From Ornithodoros turicata (lineage: Eukaryota; Arthropoda; Arachnida; Ixodida; Argasidae), in the NCBI RefSeq assembly GCF_037126465.1, contig NC_088204.1, forward strand, positions 77,871,807-77,935,806: a DNA stretch of 64,000 nucleotides, read 5' to 3'. Below are positions 1 through 11,889 of this stretch, piece after piece. Both the position numbers and the translations under genes were made by a program. Within the stretch, counting starts at the first letter, position 1; each line of letters opens with the position of its first letter. Below the pieces are notes generated by a model. That model searched no databases. It saw only the letters and a program-made list of their open reading frames with translations, and was not told the origin of the DNA.

Positions 1-1223
1 TGCGCGCATTTCGATCTCCTTGTGGTCTGCCACAGGCCTCCCTCCCAAGTGAGTTCCACGAAACGGATGTGGGAATGAACCGGTAGGTGGATGGGGCCAT
101 GGTATTGCCGGATGAGCAGGGAGATCCACAGGTACTCAGCTATGGGATCAGCGAGGGCTGCGAGTCTGTCCAGGGTTAAGTCTTTGGGGCAGGCCAAGAC
201 CACGAGCATGACCTGCGAGGAAACTCCTGCAAGAGCAGCTATAGGAGGAGGGGTTGTTGTGTATCAGAAGCGGAACCTTTGAGTAATGTCGCAACTGAGA
301 ATGCTGTCTGTTCAATGAGATAGTCTTGTTTTAACAGCTGCTGAAGGCCTGGTGCGTTCAGAAATTGTCATGCTCTTCAATATGGCGCTCTTGAGAACGT
401 CGTAGGCCCAGTCAAGGGGTGCCTTCGGAAAGACGTCGTCGGGCTCAGCTGCGACCCCAGGAGGGAGATTCGGTATGACAAGGAAGTACTTTGACGACTA
501 GGCTTGGGTGTTTCGCAGTTGAAACTGAAGAAACGGGGATTCTGCCGCTAAAAAGACATGGCATTCATAGGGAAGCGGTTACCAAAATCCCAAGGACGTC
601 AGCACCACCACCATTACTGTCAGCCGGGAACACCCATCCAGTACGGTGATGCGTAGGTTCAAAACCGTGTCACCAGGTGTAGTGTGCAGGACCGAGAAGA
701 AGGCACGCGGAAGGCCTGACAACGCGAGAACTGAACTGAACTGAACTGAACTGTCGTCTGTTGCCCCACGCCACGGTTGCTCGCTCTTTTCTGTCTCCTC
801 GTCTTCGTCTGCCACAAGCATAATGGGTACAAAAACAATGTTCGGGAGTATTTACTGCATCGAAAGTTCACGCATCTTGTTGGATTTACGACCCACAAAC
901 GTGTGTAGCGCTTACATTGATATCCGCGCGGATTAGATTATACCGAGGCCACTCTAGTGGCTGTCAGAGGACAACAACGCTGCTCTTTGTCAAGTAGGAC
1001 AATATATATAGTGGCCAGTAGTGGACAATATATGTATTAATGGCAGTGTTGTTGTCCTCTGGCACCACTAGAGTGGTCTCGGTAAGGGTTAAAAGGTAAA
1101 AGGGTACGATGAATCACAGGCAGTATGTTTTTCGCCAGAGGACAATGATTTCCTGGGGTGACCAACCGGGGAGTCTTACTCCCCGTCGTCAATCACTTTT
1201 GAACAATAATTTGCTTTCCACAG
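1..1223. other. intron of unit 0 (between exons B4 and B5), duplicated sequence
   Basis: No coding exon is visible. The stretch is a diverged copy of 29.2-30.84 kb, where it is the intron in front of exon B5 of unit 1, so it should be the same intron of the truncated unit 0. It holds a short AACTG microsatellite near 729-753. Positions 429-438 are the unoccupied counterpart of a LINE insertion site in unit 1 (29657-30038). Confidence 0.65.
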
Positions 1224-1461
1224 TGTGTCTTGAACAACTTGGGACAGCAGACGCTGGACAAGGTCGTCAAGAATCTTCTGTGTGATATACTTCGGGCTGT
1301 ACTCCGCCTTGTGGGCAAACCTACCGGTCCTGGGCTTAAGAATGCTGGAAAGGGCACTCCACTTGAACCACTAGGAAATAGTCTCGGAGATAATGCTGGC
1401 CAACTGTTGGACAGGCTTAGACAGGGGACGAACCAACTGAGAAACGCACTGCGCAACCAAT
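1224..1461 (+). CDS. unit 0 exon B5: Cys-led helix exon of secreted module protein (partial gene)
   Basis: The exon is 238 nt, 79 codons plus one base. It follows a pyrimidine-rich acceptor (TTTCCACAG) and ends CAA T|GTAAGC, so it runs phase 0 to phase 1. It opens Cys-Val-Leu-Asn-Asn-Leu-Gly-Gln-Gln, then an amphipathic stretch with a second Cys (LLCDIL), a Gly/Pro-rich linker with GKGTP, and ends LRNALRNQ. The same exon recurs at 30843-31143 and 59200-59437 with the same boundaries. Unit 0's earlier exons lie left of the window. The family is not recognised; the protein is inferred to be secreted because complete copies start with a signal peptide. Confidence 0.82.
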
Positions 1462-2111
1462 GTAAGCAAAAGCCGAAGCTCTAGCGAAGCCGAAGCGAAG
1501 TAGAAGCTCTAGTGAAATTTTTTGTGTATCTCGCATTCCTCTTCACCTGAGAGTAGAAAGACCTTTTGTGAGTCTTGTGCATTCAATTCTCGCAGGAATG
1601 GCAGGAGCGTCAAAAATCGTCAGTTTCTTCTTACCGCGTAGTCGTCCGTGAGGCCGAGTACCCACATGCGGACAATAGACGAGTACAGTAAATCCCAGTA
1701 CTCTTTGCGCACGCATTGCATTCTGGGCGCTTGCTGAGCGGGGGAACGAAGAATAATCCTTCCCATTTCTCTTTCGCTGACCTTGACACGTCGTGGACAA
1801 TGGACCGGTAGGGGAGAAGTCGGAACAGTTTGGAGGCCACCCGTGTCTTTCGTATTAGTAAACTCCCACAGTTCAAAGCGGCGCTAAGCACTCTGGGATT
1901 TTCTGAACTCGTCTATTGGCGCGAGAACGCGAAACCCTTGCCGCTGGACGGGAAATGTCACCTCCGCGTCCCGATTTTTTGCGATCGCGCAGCGCACGAT
2001 TTTTAGCTGCATGCGCACATGCTCGTCCAATCAGGAAGTAAACGGAAGTTGCCTGACGTTCTTGTTTTCTTCCGGCCCCCCGCGCGGAGAGCATTCACGG
2101 CGTGGTTGTCA

Positions 2112-2758
2112 GGAAGGTATGTTGCAGCGGTGCTCACGTTTTTCAACAGGCGAATTAACGAAGGAAATAAAATGTCATTGCTGCCTACATTATAGAGCCT
2201 CGCATTAAAATGACTTTTTGGGCCGACACTGGTATAAAATTTGGGTGTGCAGGCAGGTGGGCTGTGGAGAGGCTGTCGGGAAGCGGGCTGGGGTGGCAGG
2301 CATCCCGCTTGCCGCGCGTATGCATGCCGCCCCAGCTATACTGCCTTCGCCCGCGACTCTCCACCACAAGATATCGTCAAACGCGAGCGCTTCTGAGACC
2401 GTGTTTGACAAGATGGCGAACAACAGCGAAGTCGAGTTACTGACTGTAGTGAACGTTTCCGTTCTGACATCTGAGCTTTTGCGAAATCAACATCACAGAC
2501 GAGAAACGCAGGCTTTGGGTTCACTCGCTGTGGCGACAGCGCCTTCTTTTCTTGCAAACAATGTTTAGCTTTCAACTTCCTGACACTGTGACAGTAAATA
2601 TCTTACACCTTACTTGCCTGCACTCTAATATTTTATTCCAGTGTCGGCCCAAGCAATCATTTTAGTGCAACGCTCGATAATGTACGCAGCAATGACATTT
2701 TATTTCCTTCATAAATTCTACGGCTGAAAAACGTGAGCACCGCTGCGACATACCTTCC
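2112..2758. mobile_element. non-autonomous DNA element with about 120-bp terminal inverted repeats
   Basis: The first roughly 120 bases, starting GGAAGGTATGTTGCAGCGG, return in inverted form at 2640-2758, ending CATACCTTCC. The repeats include the phrase GGCCGACACTGG on the inner side. No transposase frame is visible inside. The element is absent from the matching intron of unit 1, so it probably inserted after the duplication. I could not fix a target-site duplication, so no superfamily is assigned. Confidence 0.6.
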
Positions 2759-2837
2759 AGTCAGTGGGCCCTGGTGTATGTCGCCCAGGTTCAATTTACT
2801 GTAAATACGAGGCATACATCGAAGTTTCCTTATTTTA

Positions 2838-2931
2838 TTCCCCCCATTCCACCAAGCACTGGGGTAGAGTATCGCCTGTTGCGATGAAACCCCCCACTCT
2901 CCTAGGCCGAAAATAAAGTTGTTGTTGTTGT
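2838..2931 (+). mobile_element. short LINE-like 3' tail fragment
   Basis: A C-rich stretch runs into AATAAAGTTGTTGTTGTTG. The GTT-repeat ending resembles the ATGTTGTTGTTG tail of the I-like LINE at 17.4 kb. It probably represents a severely 5'-truncated insertion, but it is too short for a firm family call. Confidence 0.35.
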
Positions 2932-3368
2932 TCCTTATTTTCCTTCTTCTACCCGGTGCGTCCGCTTCAACGCCAGTGACGTCGCAGTCAGCTAGGAAGC
3001 GCGATATCTTTAGTTAAGCTGAGCGGATACAGCGTCTGTTCATTGATAATCAAGCTCCAATGGCAAAGTAAAAACTGTGACGCGACTGAATCGAACTCTA
3101 CCATTGGCTGTGCCATATGAGGATTCACTGGATTTTTCTGGCAAACGCTCCGGACAGGTCCCATACTTCTCACAAAGCTGTCCTTAGCTCCCCTGTCCCC
3201 AACTCCTTCCCTTCGTCCCCTCCACCTCTACATGTGTTTACGCATCCGCACACCGTTTATAGCAACAGTTGTTTCGCGGTGGGAAGTAAAAGGGGCAAAA
3301 CAACGTCGGAACATTACCCGTAAAAAAGGCATAGCAGTGCTGAGAGCAAACATCTTATTCCTTTACAG

Positions 3369-3385
3369 GTCCCAACCTTGCATGA
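3369..3385 (+). CDS. unit 0 terminal exon (coding part): Cys-Pro-Asn-Leu-Ala-stop
   Basis: After the acceptor TTCCTTTACAG the exon supplies GT, which completes the T left by exon B5 to give Cys, then Pro-Asn-Leu-Ala and TGA at 3383-3385. The same tiny coding tail occurs at 33646-33662 (Cys-Pro-Asn-Ile-Ser) and 60822-60841 (Cys-Pro-Gly-Ile-Lys-Pro), each after an equivalent acceptor. The phase match and the recurrence in all three units make this the natural gene end. The 3' UTR follows to about 3660. Confidence 0.8.
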
Positions 3386-3635
3386 GTGCCATGGAAGCAA
3401 GCAAAGGATATTGCCAATATTTTCGCTCAGGGTCGTAAAATACACGTCTTGCCTCTGAGAGATAAGAACGGGCTTTTGTTTGTGGTTTTTCTTGCTGGCG
3501 CTCTCTTTGTATATCTGCACGAAGAGCCCTCATCGTTTGATCTGTACGCACTGCACGTCACTTTGGGCACTGGGGGTTGTCAGGAAGGAATAAAGTGCCC
3601 GTTCTTTGTGCTCTCGTGAGTGTGGTACGTTGAAC

Positions 3636-3641
3636 AATAAA
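3636..3641 (+). terminator. polyadenylation signal of unit 0
   Basis: AATAAA lies about 250 bases after the stop codon and is followed by T-rich sequence. The same signal is conserved in the duplicate 3' UTR of unit 1 at 33923-33928. Confidence 0.7.
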
Positions 3642-4221
3642 AGATGCAAATGTCACCAGTTCTTGATTATCTTTTTGCCCTTGATGGTTGGACATACTGT
3701 ACCAGTGAAGCACGTTATCCTGTGAGCATTGCTATGTCTTCTAGTTCCAGTGGACAGTGGGCATACCCAGTGGATAGTGGGCTATATCATTTTGTACTGG
3801 GTACAAGGAGGCGCCGAACGCCGCTGTCGATAATGATGCCAACAACATACGCCTTTATGCCTACCTCCACGGATGACCCTCCTGCTTGATGACAATGTAT
3901 ACGCTTTTATGCTTGATATATGGAGACGGGACGAAGTGAACCTAGGAAAATCCTCTGCTCACCATAGCAAGCTCCTGGTGAAGCACCTGGAAAAGCTCTT
4001 GAAAAGAGCAGTGTAAATGACCCATAAAAATCGCAATGGTTTTCCTGGCATAGAGCCGTGACGCCTTAAAGCGAAACATTGGTGTACAGCCACCTCGCAG
4101 TGTCTGCGAGAATCGTTTAAATTTGGCTACCACGCTACTCACTCCCCTCGTTCTGCACGATCATCAAAGGGTGAGAGGGAACGCGTATACGCGCCTTACG
4201 TAGATATCGTGCGAAACAAAA

Positions 4222-4398
4222 CCCAAGCAGCACAATGTACTGAAAGTCGAGTGCAATAGGGGTGGACGGGTATATATATAGGGGTGGACGGGTAGAGGTG
4301 GAAGGCCTTGAAGAGACTCGTGAGACTAAAGAACATTGATAAGACACATACCGTCCACCCCTATTGCACTCAACTTTCAGTACATTGTGCTGCTTGGG
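4222..4398. mobile_element. foldback MITE, CCCAAGCAGC family, copy a
   Basis: The two halves are near-perfect inverted repeats starting CCCAAGCAGCACAATGTACT and ending in its complement. The centre has a TA-rich expansion and a repeated GGGGTGGACGGGTA. Three sister copies lie at 4454-4606, 30356-30508 and 50643-50795. It has no coding capacity. Confidence 0.8.
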
Positions 4399-4453
4399 AA
4401 AGAAAAAAACGAACACAGGTTTTCTCTCTCTGCTCCTACAGCTACGCATCGAT

Positions 4454-4606
4454 CCCAAGCAGCACAATGTACTGAAAGTCGAGTGCCATAGGGGTGGACG
4501 GGTAGGTGGAAAGCCTTGAACAGACTCGTGAAACTAAAGAACGTTGATAAGACACATACCGTCCACCCCTATTGCGCTCGACTTTCGGTACATTGTGCTG
4601 CTTGGG
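4454..4606. mobile_element. foldback MITE, CCCAAGCAGC family, copy b
   Basis: A 153-bp hairpin element of the same length as copies c and d. Both flanks read AT next to the ends, as in copy d, which hints at a short AT target duplication. That is weak evidence. Confidence 0.8.
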
Positions 4607-4614
4607 GATGCCAG

Positions 4615-6029
4615 CTTCGCACACGTGGTCGCTTGCAGAGATGGCGTCTCTCGGACCTCCACAAGCTTCCGACCCACAGCAAAATACACACCAGCTTCAC
4701 ATATCCGCAACAATCACCAGACAATATGAAAATGATTTGTCCTTGTGTGTAGAGATAACGCACGTTGATTGTGTGTCGTGTGGCAACAACCTAGCTCCAT
4801 CAGCATCAGATACAGGTTAACTATATATACCTTCTGCGCCCAAACTGGGAGGCAGTGGATTACTGAGAATATCTCACAAATTACACTAATCACTTCACAC
4901 GATCCCACATAATGTTAGGGGGTCTTCTCCAGATTTTGAGGAGGATGTTAGGGCGCTGTATGAGGGGGGTCTGGACAAATCACTGCTGGGATGTGACCCT
5001 TCTACGAACCTGTGCACCGGGGGGTGGGGGTCGGTAATATTTTTAATGCGAAGTTAAAAAAAAAGGGAAGGGAAAGGTTAGCCACAATATGGGCTTGCTA
5101 TTCCCTAAAGCGTCCAAGCAACAAAAGAAGATACAAGCAGCTGAGATACAGAAAATTATGAAAAAATACAGAAGAAACAGCTCCTTCCGCTCCGCTCCTT
5201 CTGTGCACCGGTTGTCCAGGAAACATGGCATTTTCTCCCTCAGCAGCTAGCCGCCAAATCGGTGGGCAAGCAGCTCGGTTACATGGTTACACGGTTACTC
5301 GGGTACTCACGAGTCACGGGCACTCAGTTACATGGTTACAAGCAGCTCGGTTACAGCATGACAACCTTACCTGGGCCATCGCCCGGATGAACTCGCTGGC
5401 GGATACCGTGCGCACGAGGATCTGAGGATGAGTGCACTACAGGAACCGTACAGATTGGATTGCTGGAGGATATACTTTCTAGCCAGCACTTGTCTTGTCT
5501 GTCTGTTCGGCTGTTTATCTTTCTTTCATGCGCTATCCTGATGGAAACTACATTGTAGAGGCAAAACCTTCGGCAGATAGCAGCAGCTCAGCAGCAGCCA
5601 CTTCACAGAACAAAACGGTATCAGCGCAGGGTTGAGGAGGCCGTTTCTGCTATCACCAACACAAAATGCGAGGCGTCACAAAATGCCGTATGCCTCCCTT
5701 TTTCGACAAATCGGGAGAGGTCCACCCCATACGGAATTGCGCTTGGCTAGGATCATGTTATGACCCGTAACACGAATTCTGATGTCGTTCTCGTACTTTT
5801 TTCGTTCCGTCTCTTTCCTGCGTTCAGAGCTTCACCATAAAAGGACATTATCTGCCTTCCTCGCACCCTCCACTCCGGCAAGTCATTGCACCCATTACTT
5901 AACAAAAGAGGATACAATTAAGCACGTTCGGAGAACACTTGCTAAAATGAGTCACAGCTGTGACCTCTTTAGAATTGTCGCGAATACTTTCAATTGAATA
6001 ACATAGCCATTAACACTGTAACAGGCGTT
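4615..6029 (+). repeat. segmental duplicate of 61.1-62.66 kb
   Basis: The sequence aligns by eye with the region between unit 2 and unit 3, including a block with ATGGCATT...CAGCAGCTAG, a block with TTTCTAGCCAGCAC, and the promoter of unit 3. The match stops at CAGGCGTTG (6021-6029), exactly where unit 3 begins its start codon region. Confidence 0.75.
5837..6029 (+). pseudogene. orphan promoter and 5' UTR copy without its first exon
   Basis: The ATAAAAGG TATA-like box at 5837-5844, the downstream leader, and the palindrome GTCACAGCTGTGAC at 5951-5964 all match the unit 3 promoter at 62471-62663. Similarity ends at CAGGCGTTG. In unit 3 this is followed by CCATGAAAATGCC; here it is followed by unrelated sequence. 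A complete leader therefore remains but the signal-peptide exon is gone. It lies between unit 0 and unit 1, where an ancestral gene start would be expected. Confidence 0.65.
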
Positions 6030-9000
6030 GCAGTGCATTACACAAAATATCACTCGAGTGAACATCTGAAGCAAAGAGAGAAAGTCGAGTTTAACCAGTG
6101 ATAGAAACAATACATATTCGAAAACGAGAAACAAATTTAATTTCATCATTTCTTATGATAACTTGCAACAATAATTTCTACACACAGAAGCAACAAACAA
6201 ACAACACATCTGAAATGCAAATTAATGTAAAAGTTTTCAACAGAGGAAATCAACAGACACATCTCAAGAACTAGGAAAATTTTTTTGTTATTAAGATCAA
6301 TCGAGCGGTCATCTGAAACAAAGTCAAAACAGTAATTAATTCAGGTAAACATTTTCTAAACAAGCTGCGCGAATACACAAAAGAAACCTGTCTTTTTCAT
6401 TCAGGACCCACTAGTGGATTCGAAAGAGAGGGAAGCTGCTAACCATAAAGTGCCCATACACTTTCGTCAAGGTTTCTCCCTCAGGGAGTAGGGGAATTCT
6501 CCCGTCGTCTTGGTACACAACGTAGTTGAAGGCCATAAACTCGCCCACACCCAAGTCAAGATAGGGAGATGCGGACTCTAGCGTGGTCTTGTACATAGAA
6601 TTTATTTATTTATTTGAAATACTACTGGCTTCCTCCTGGAAGCCTAAGTAGGAATGGGAAAAGACAACAAAACCGAACAAATGACAGAATTATACATTTG
6701 TGAAGACATTTTTGACAGAATTATACATCTATGCCAACTGCCCTGACAGCAACGACAGAAACTGAACTACAGTCTTCGCCGTGACAACCTCCTCCGGTAG
6801 GCTATTCCATTCCTCTACCGTCCTGGGAAAAAAAGATAATTTAAACGCGTCTATTCTATACATTGGTATGGCTTTAAATGCAGAGCGTGGACACTACGAA
6901 TAGATCTCTTTTCCTGAAACATGATGAACTGATCCCTATTAATATTAAGCTTATTTTTGAGGATAAGAAATAAAGTCTTGAGTCTTGCAATTTTATCATT
7001 GAAAGCACACGTTTTTCCTTACACATCGCTTCTTTTTGTAAATCCTTTTTCATAATTCTTACAGCGGGATATTAATAACATTCTAAACACGAATAAAGTG
7101 AGCACAGATATGATTTAATTAAGTGTAGAAGCACACTCGAAAGCAGAACAATCAAGGAAGTTTCAGCGAAGAGATGGACGGATTTTGTACTCGATACCAT
7201 AGGTCATGGGAGGACGTGATAAAAAGCTTCTTTGTAAAGAAGAGCTGCGAAATGATTCTATTATCACAGCATTTCAATACGTCTTAGACATGGTCGTATA
7301 CGGAGATATGGTACAAATTACGGAATTGAAGATGTAAGAACTTGTATGTAAACCCAGTGGCCGCAAAGGGGCGATGCATGCTTATTTTAGCGGCATGTTT
7401 TGCGCATTAAATAGTGCACCCTGGGCGATTTTTGCAAACACTCGAGGTGACGTTGTGCTTCGCCTTCGACAAAGAAGTGTCGATAGCCAGGATAAGGTTA
7501 CCCCAATATTCCCATCACCAGGGCAATATCCAATCGATGCTTTTTTTTTTCTCTTCTTCGTGTCTGCGGGCCGCACTGAGCTTTAGTGGAACTACGCGGG
7601 CCGCATACGACTGCTTTGGGGTAGCCTGCTTCTGGTATACAGGGTGTCCCAGAAAACGTGTCACTGAATTCTAATAAAGAAACTACGTCACCTGGAATCA
7701 TGCGATCAACGGCATTTGTCTTTACCTGGTTTTTGCCACCTCCTGCTGTGAATGTCATGTAACTCATGTTTAATTTTGCAAATTTTTGCGAAGTGAACTT
7801 GGAAATTTGATAAGTGAAGGTCACTTTTTTACGCCAACAACGTGAAGAGCGTGCCGAATTTACTCAAATTCATGATAATTCACAGTGATATTCAGGAAAA
7901 ATAGCCGAAAATCATGCTTCTCCGGGAACTTGAGTATATAACGCGCGAGGACTTTTTGAGCGCAATCGCTGTCAGTCCGACGAAAGGAGGTGGGAAACCC
8001 ATAGCACACGGAGTGATAGTAGAAAAAGTGACGGTTTCTGAAACTGGGAGAGCGAAGGTATGGTCCCAGCTGAGCCCGGACGCTAACATGAACCGGTGCA
8101 CCGTTCCAAATCAGCACTGTTTCCAGAAACGTCCCGATTAAACGGCTCACCTAAGGTGAAGTAATTGTGTGCTTCCAGTCACCTGTACGCTTGCACAATA
8201 CCAGCTGTGAACAGGCTCGGCGAAAATATTAAACTACAATGCGATTGTGATCGGCGGCATGTTCTGTGTTGTGGGTTGTCCAGTCGTCGATGTGTAGCGC
8301 AAAGAGATCCTCATGTTGTGTGTCGTTCGTATACACAACGTTCACGTTATACACACGTTCGTGTTGTCTGATTCCTTCATAGCTCTAAATTTTTCGGGCA
8401 TTGTGGAAGGAGGCAGTCGAGAGCCGTGTAGCAGTGCAACACGGCCGATATCGCACTTGCGGAAAGCATTCGCACGGCTGCGTTCAGTGTGTTTTGCCCA
8501 CGCCAACTCCACGCATGCACAGATGGCGCTTCTTGTTTGTCAACAGCTGGTCAACAGTAAACTGGTTTCTACATTTTGAACGAACGAAGAGATCACTTCT
8601 TTCCGTGCGCGTTTGCGCTGCTGTCAGGTGGTATTTCGGGACTTTTTCTTTTCTTGAAACCGGGAAAAAGAAAAGGAACTGAGAGGAGGTACATAATCAC
8701 GAATAAGAGCTGTCTACCCTCCCCCCCCACCCCCCGAATTTATGATTCTAATTGCGAAAAACAGCAAAACAATATAACGATATGCATAGATTATAGTGGT
8801 AACACGTCATCTGGAAGTGGAACGTATTTTTTATGTAGCATCTTCATATGGCAAATGCACTAGTCACAATTGCGCAAATGAAGTTCCAAGGGCATATCGA
8901 AGTCTCAAGACAGCCTTCTTGGGCGTCACTAGGTTGATGCACTAACATAGTTGGAGGGACTTCACTCACCGAAACTTGCATTCACACTCCGTGTGCTTCC

Positions 9001-9290
9001 TTTCGCCTTCTTTCCGTCTGCGTTCTGACAGAATGCGGTGCAGTGCAGCCTTATTGAACATAGTGGTTCTTTGGCTACGTTTTCAGTGTTCCGCATGATG
9101 TTGTTACAATGCACTGCTGCTGCAAACTTTCGAAGGTAGGAATGACTGACGTTCTGAGGCTGGAACAACATAGAAGGGACAAATACATACAAAGTGTAAG
9201 TGTACGAAAATTTATGAGTGAAAGGCGGATGAGTGAGAGAGAGGGGCTGGCTTTGTCCCTTCAGATGATGCACCCTGGAAGTCGCTGAGA
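6030..9290. other. intergenic DNA between unit 0 and unit 1
   Basis: A-T rich stretches without a supportable gene. Contents seen are a CR1/jockey-like LINE end on the minus strand (about 6600-6960) and an ACAGGGTGTCCCA motif at 7640, typical of the ends of arthropod DNA transposons, for which I found no partner end. The remaining ORFs look accidental. Confidence 0.55.
6600..6960 (-). mobile_element. 3' end of a CR1/jockey-like LINE
   Basis: Read on the minus strand, 6885 to about 6745 encodes a C-terminal reverse transcriptase tail with FFPRTVEEWNSLPEEVV, the usual phe-arg-x-x-x-x-trp-asn-x-leu-pro signature of non-LTR elements. It is followed by a stop and an untranslated tail ending in AAATAAATAAATAAA. 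Only about 0.35 kb is recognisable, so this is a 5'-truncated dead copy. Confidence 0.65.
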
Positions 9291-9296
9291 AGGCGT

Positions 9297-9420
9297 GTTA
9301 GCTTAGCTCAATTGGTAGAGCCCTGGACCGGCAATCCAGAAGATGTGGGTTCGAGTCCTACAGCTGGCTAACCTTTTCAGTGACTTTCATCTTTCATGAC
9401 AAAACATGTTTCTTCTATAA
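9297..9420 (+). mobile_element. tRNA-derived SINE (Ruka-like)
   Basis: Positions 9297-9368 fold as a tRNA. The acceptor stem is GTTAGCT with AGCTGGC. The D arm is GCTC/GAGC, the anticodon stem CTGGA/TCCAG with loop CCGGCAA, and the T arm GTGGG/CCTAC. Box A (TAGCTCAATTGG) and box B (GGTTCGAGTCC, 9348-9358) are intact. C instead of T before the anticodon, and an unrelated tail (TTTTCAGTGACTTTCATC), argue for a SINE rather than a working tRNA gene. From memory the head and tail resemble the tick SINE Ruka. Confidence 0.7.
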
Positions 9421-10780
9421 GTGGCAGCGAGAGGACAATTCCTTCACCCTTGGCCTTGTATGTCCCGCGCTTCCGAATGGACCGCCATATCTTGAGTATT
9501 ATCTCCCACAAAACGGATGTCGCCACCAGACGATGGGATAGATAACACACACCAACCCGAACCGAACCGGTAACCGAAGTTTTTAGATCGGTTCCGTTCC
9601 GGTTCAGCTCCAAGATGGCGCTAGTAATTACGTTTCAGTTCCGGTTCAGTTCCACCTGAAAATAACGGTAAATTTCGCTTTTCGGTTTCGGTTCCAGTTC
9701 GGTGCGACGCTTTAGTTACCAGGCAGAATACTTGCAATAAGGTTCGCAGCAAATTATATCAAATTTCAGAAGTCAAGCGTCATGGAAGAGCTGGCCGCAC
9801 CAGTGCGGCCTACGTTTCCATTTTTTATTTCTGCTTCTAAACTAATCTATCTCCGGTTTTTTTTTTGGTTTTTTTTACCAGCCCTGCTTCATGTCAATAT
9901 CATCAGTTTCCGGTTCCTTTCACTGCTTTTCATTGTTTTTTGCTCTTCCATTCCTCCAGCAACACTGCTGCATGTTCACCAACAATATGAAACAAACTCC
10001 GACACTTCATACAGTTGTGTCACCAGCGGCGCAATATGTAGTGCCACCCCATAAAGCGGTGCGTGCCCTCGCCAACGGGATTTCGACATTGTGTTTTATT
10101 TTTTTCTTTAACGCTGACATGTGCTGCGGGAACGGCTTAACTATTCTGTCCTCATTTCGTCATGTTCCCGTTTGATAACAGGCCACCACAGAACGTGATG
10201 CCCTATAGCACCGTGTGCACTACAGGCCTTGTTCCACAAAGTTTACGCTGACCTTTCACCAGCTCAGGTGATCTCCTTGGGTTACATGTTCCTCACGCAT
10301 CACAGCTTGTTGATATACATACACGTTTCTCTTATGACTGATTAGCAGCGGTTTCCTCAACCGTCGTTTCAATACCTCCCGCAGCTGGACTCATAGCTAC
10401 GTCTAGGAAGCAAGCCTCTAACTTACATTACGACGGCGTACTGAACAAGTAAAGCAGGCGGCGCTGAGCAACCTCTGAAGGATCACGAGCTCCTCTGCAC
10501 CTCCTTCTGAGCACCTCTGAAGGATACGTGACATTCTTATTCGTGACTGCTTTGCGTAGCCGCTGATGTAATATTGTTCCATCAACTACGCGTGCCTTTA
10601 TCGCCAAGATACAGCGAAGCAAATCTTCCTTCTTTTCTGTATGACAGAAGACACTGAAGCGCAGACATAGCTATACGTTCAGCAAGTGGAACTAGTTGGT
10701 GGCGTCAGCTGGGACACGTTTCCTCCTTGGAGCACGTAGAAACTTGCAGGAAATTCGTTGCTCCAGGAATGGCGTACTAC
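9421..10780. other. upstream flank of unit 1, part of a segmental duplication
   Basis: From about 9955 the sequence matches 35.26-37.75 kb, upstream of unit 2. No gene is supported in either copy. Confidence 0.55.
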
Positions 10781-11889
10781 GGGCGTTTATGTTTATTCGC
10801 TCGGAGCAGAACCCGAGCTGAGCAGAAGTGCGTCACCGAACCGGAAATCGATCGGTCGGGTGTAAAGCGAGGAGAAAATTAAATTCCATACGCGACCAAG
10901 CGACAACGACTTTGCGCTTGCGGAGTATCTATTGCTGTGCTTCCGTTGGTGTTCCGTTTTTGCGTAGCGCACCGTTTATGCGTCGGACTGCATGCGTTCC
11001 ACAGAAGTACACACGGATTCCAGCCATTATAATCGTATTCCCCCTGATTAATTAATGCCCTGAATTAATTGTGTAGTCATTTCCCCTCATTCGTCCGTTC
11101 GCTGCATCTTCCCATACATGTCAGTGGCTTGAAGGTTTCGCTTCTGTAAGTTTTTCTGATTTTATGTTCCTTCTTCTTTTTTTCTTTTTGTACACCATTT
11201 CATGTTTCACTGCATGTTGCACGTAGTGTGTGGAAGACGACGGTGACCGATTTGCTTGCCGTTCACGCGGGGCCACTGGCGCGTTCGTCCATCACGACGC
11301 TGGCTGCGAACTTTGTATCAAGGCCTGCATCACAAAATTTCTGGACATCTGTCAGTGACTTTTACATTTTTAAGCGCTAATTCCACAACCTGGATCGTGT
11401 GGTACGTCGGTCTAGATTGTCTGGATGAAAGCCATCTCAAAATTTCAAAATAGCCGCCATCTTCAAGCTCAGGAATTGTGGGAAGGGTCTGCGAGCTCGC
11501 CCTCCAAGCTCCGAGCGAAGCGAGCTGCCTCGGAGGTGTCTCTGAGCGAATTTCGAAACACAAAGCGGGCGGGCCTGAGCCAATTCTCATACGCCCTCGA
11601 GCCTGGGGGCTTATTCGCTTCATCGTCGTTACGGTCGTTACAAGCTAACGAGTGGCGGGAAATTCAAAAAGGTGGGCACGTGACACATTGCGCGTGACGT
11701 GTACCACGGCTTTCACGTATCGCGCGAAGAGCACCGTGCACGTGCCCACCTTTTTAAATTTCCCGCCCGCCTTTTTGAATTTCCCGCCACTCGTTAGCTT
11801 GTAACGACCGTAACGACGATGAAGCGATTAAGCCCCCTGTGACGACATATCCGCTCCGAGCGCCTCCGGAAGATTGAACATAAACGCCC
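10781..11889. mobile_element. Harbinger-like element with GGGCGTTTATGTT ends
   Basis: The left end reads GGGCGTTTATGTTTA and the right end is its complement (AACATAAACGCCC). TAC flanks both sides, consistent with a 3-bp target duplication. The matching place upstream of unit 2 (about 37765) lacks the insert. Inside, 11.6-11.85 kb is a large inverted repeat containing GGCGGGAAATTCAAAAAGG. No transposase was found. The PIF/Harbinger label rests on the 3-bp duplication and GGG ends only. Confidence 0.55.

Larger units (their letters stand above)
1462..3368 (+). other. last intron of unit 0
   Basis: The intron opens GTAAGC and ends TTCCTTTACAG. It holds a 0.65-kb inverted-repeat element (2112-2758) and a short LINE-like tail near 2838-2931. 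Its ends match the last intron of unit 1. Position 3028-3029 (TA) is the empty version of the site that carries a Tc1/mariner-type element in unit 1. Open frames here are not supported as genes. Confidence 0.7.
3661..5820. other. 3' flank of unit 0, intergenic
   Basis: No gene is supported. It holds two copies of the CCCAAGCAGC foldback element (4222-4398 and 4454-4606). From about 4615 it is a diverged copy of 61.1-62.5 kb, the sequence between unit 2 and the unit 3 promoter. Confidence 0.6.

Noticed and set aside
9297..9368. Functional tRNA gene with anticodon GGC
   Set aside because: It folds well and has both promoter boxes, but position 33 is C, GGC alanine tRNAs are unusual in animals, and the attached tail is that of a SINE.
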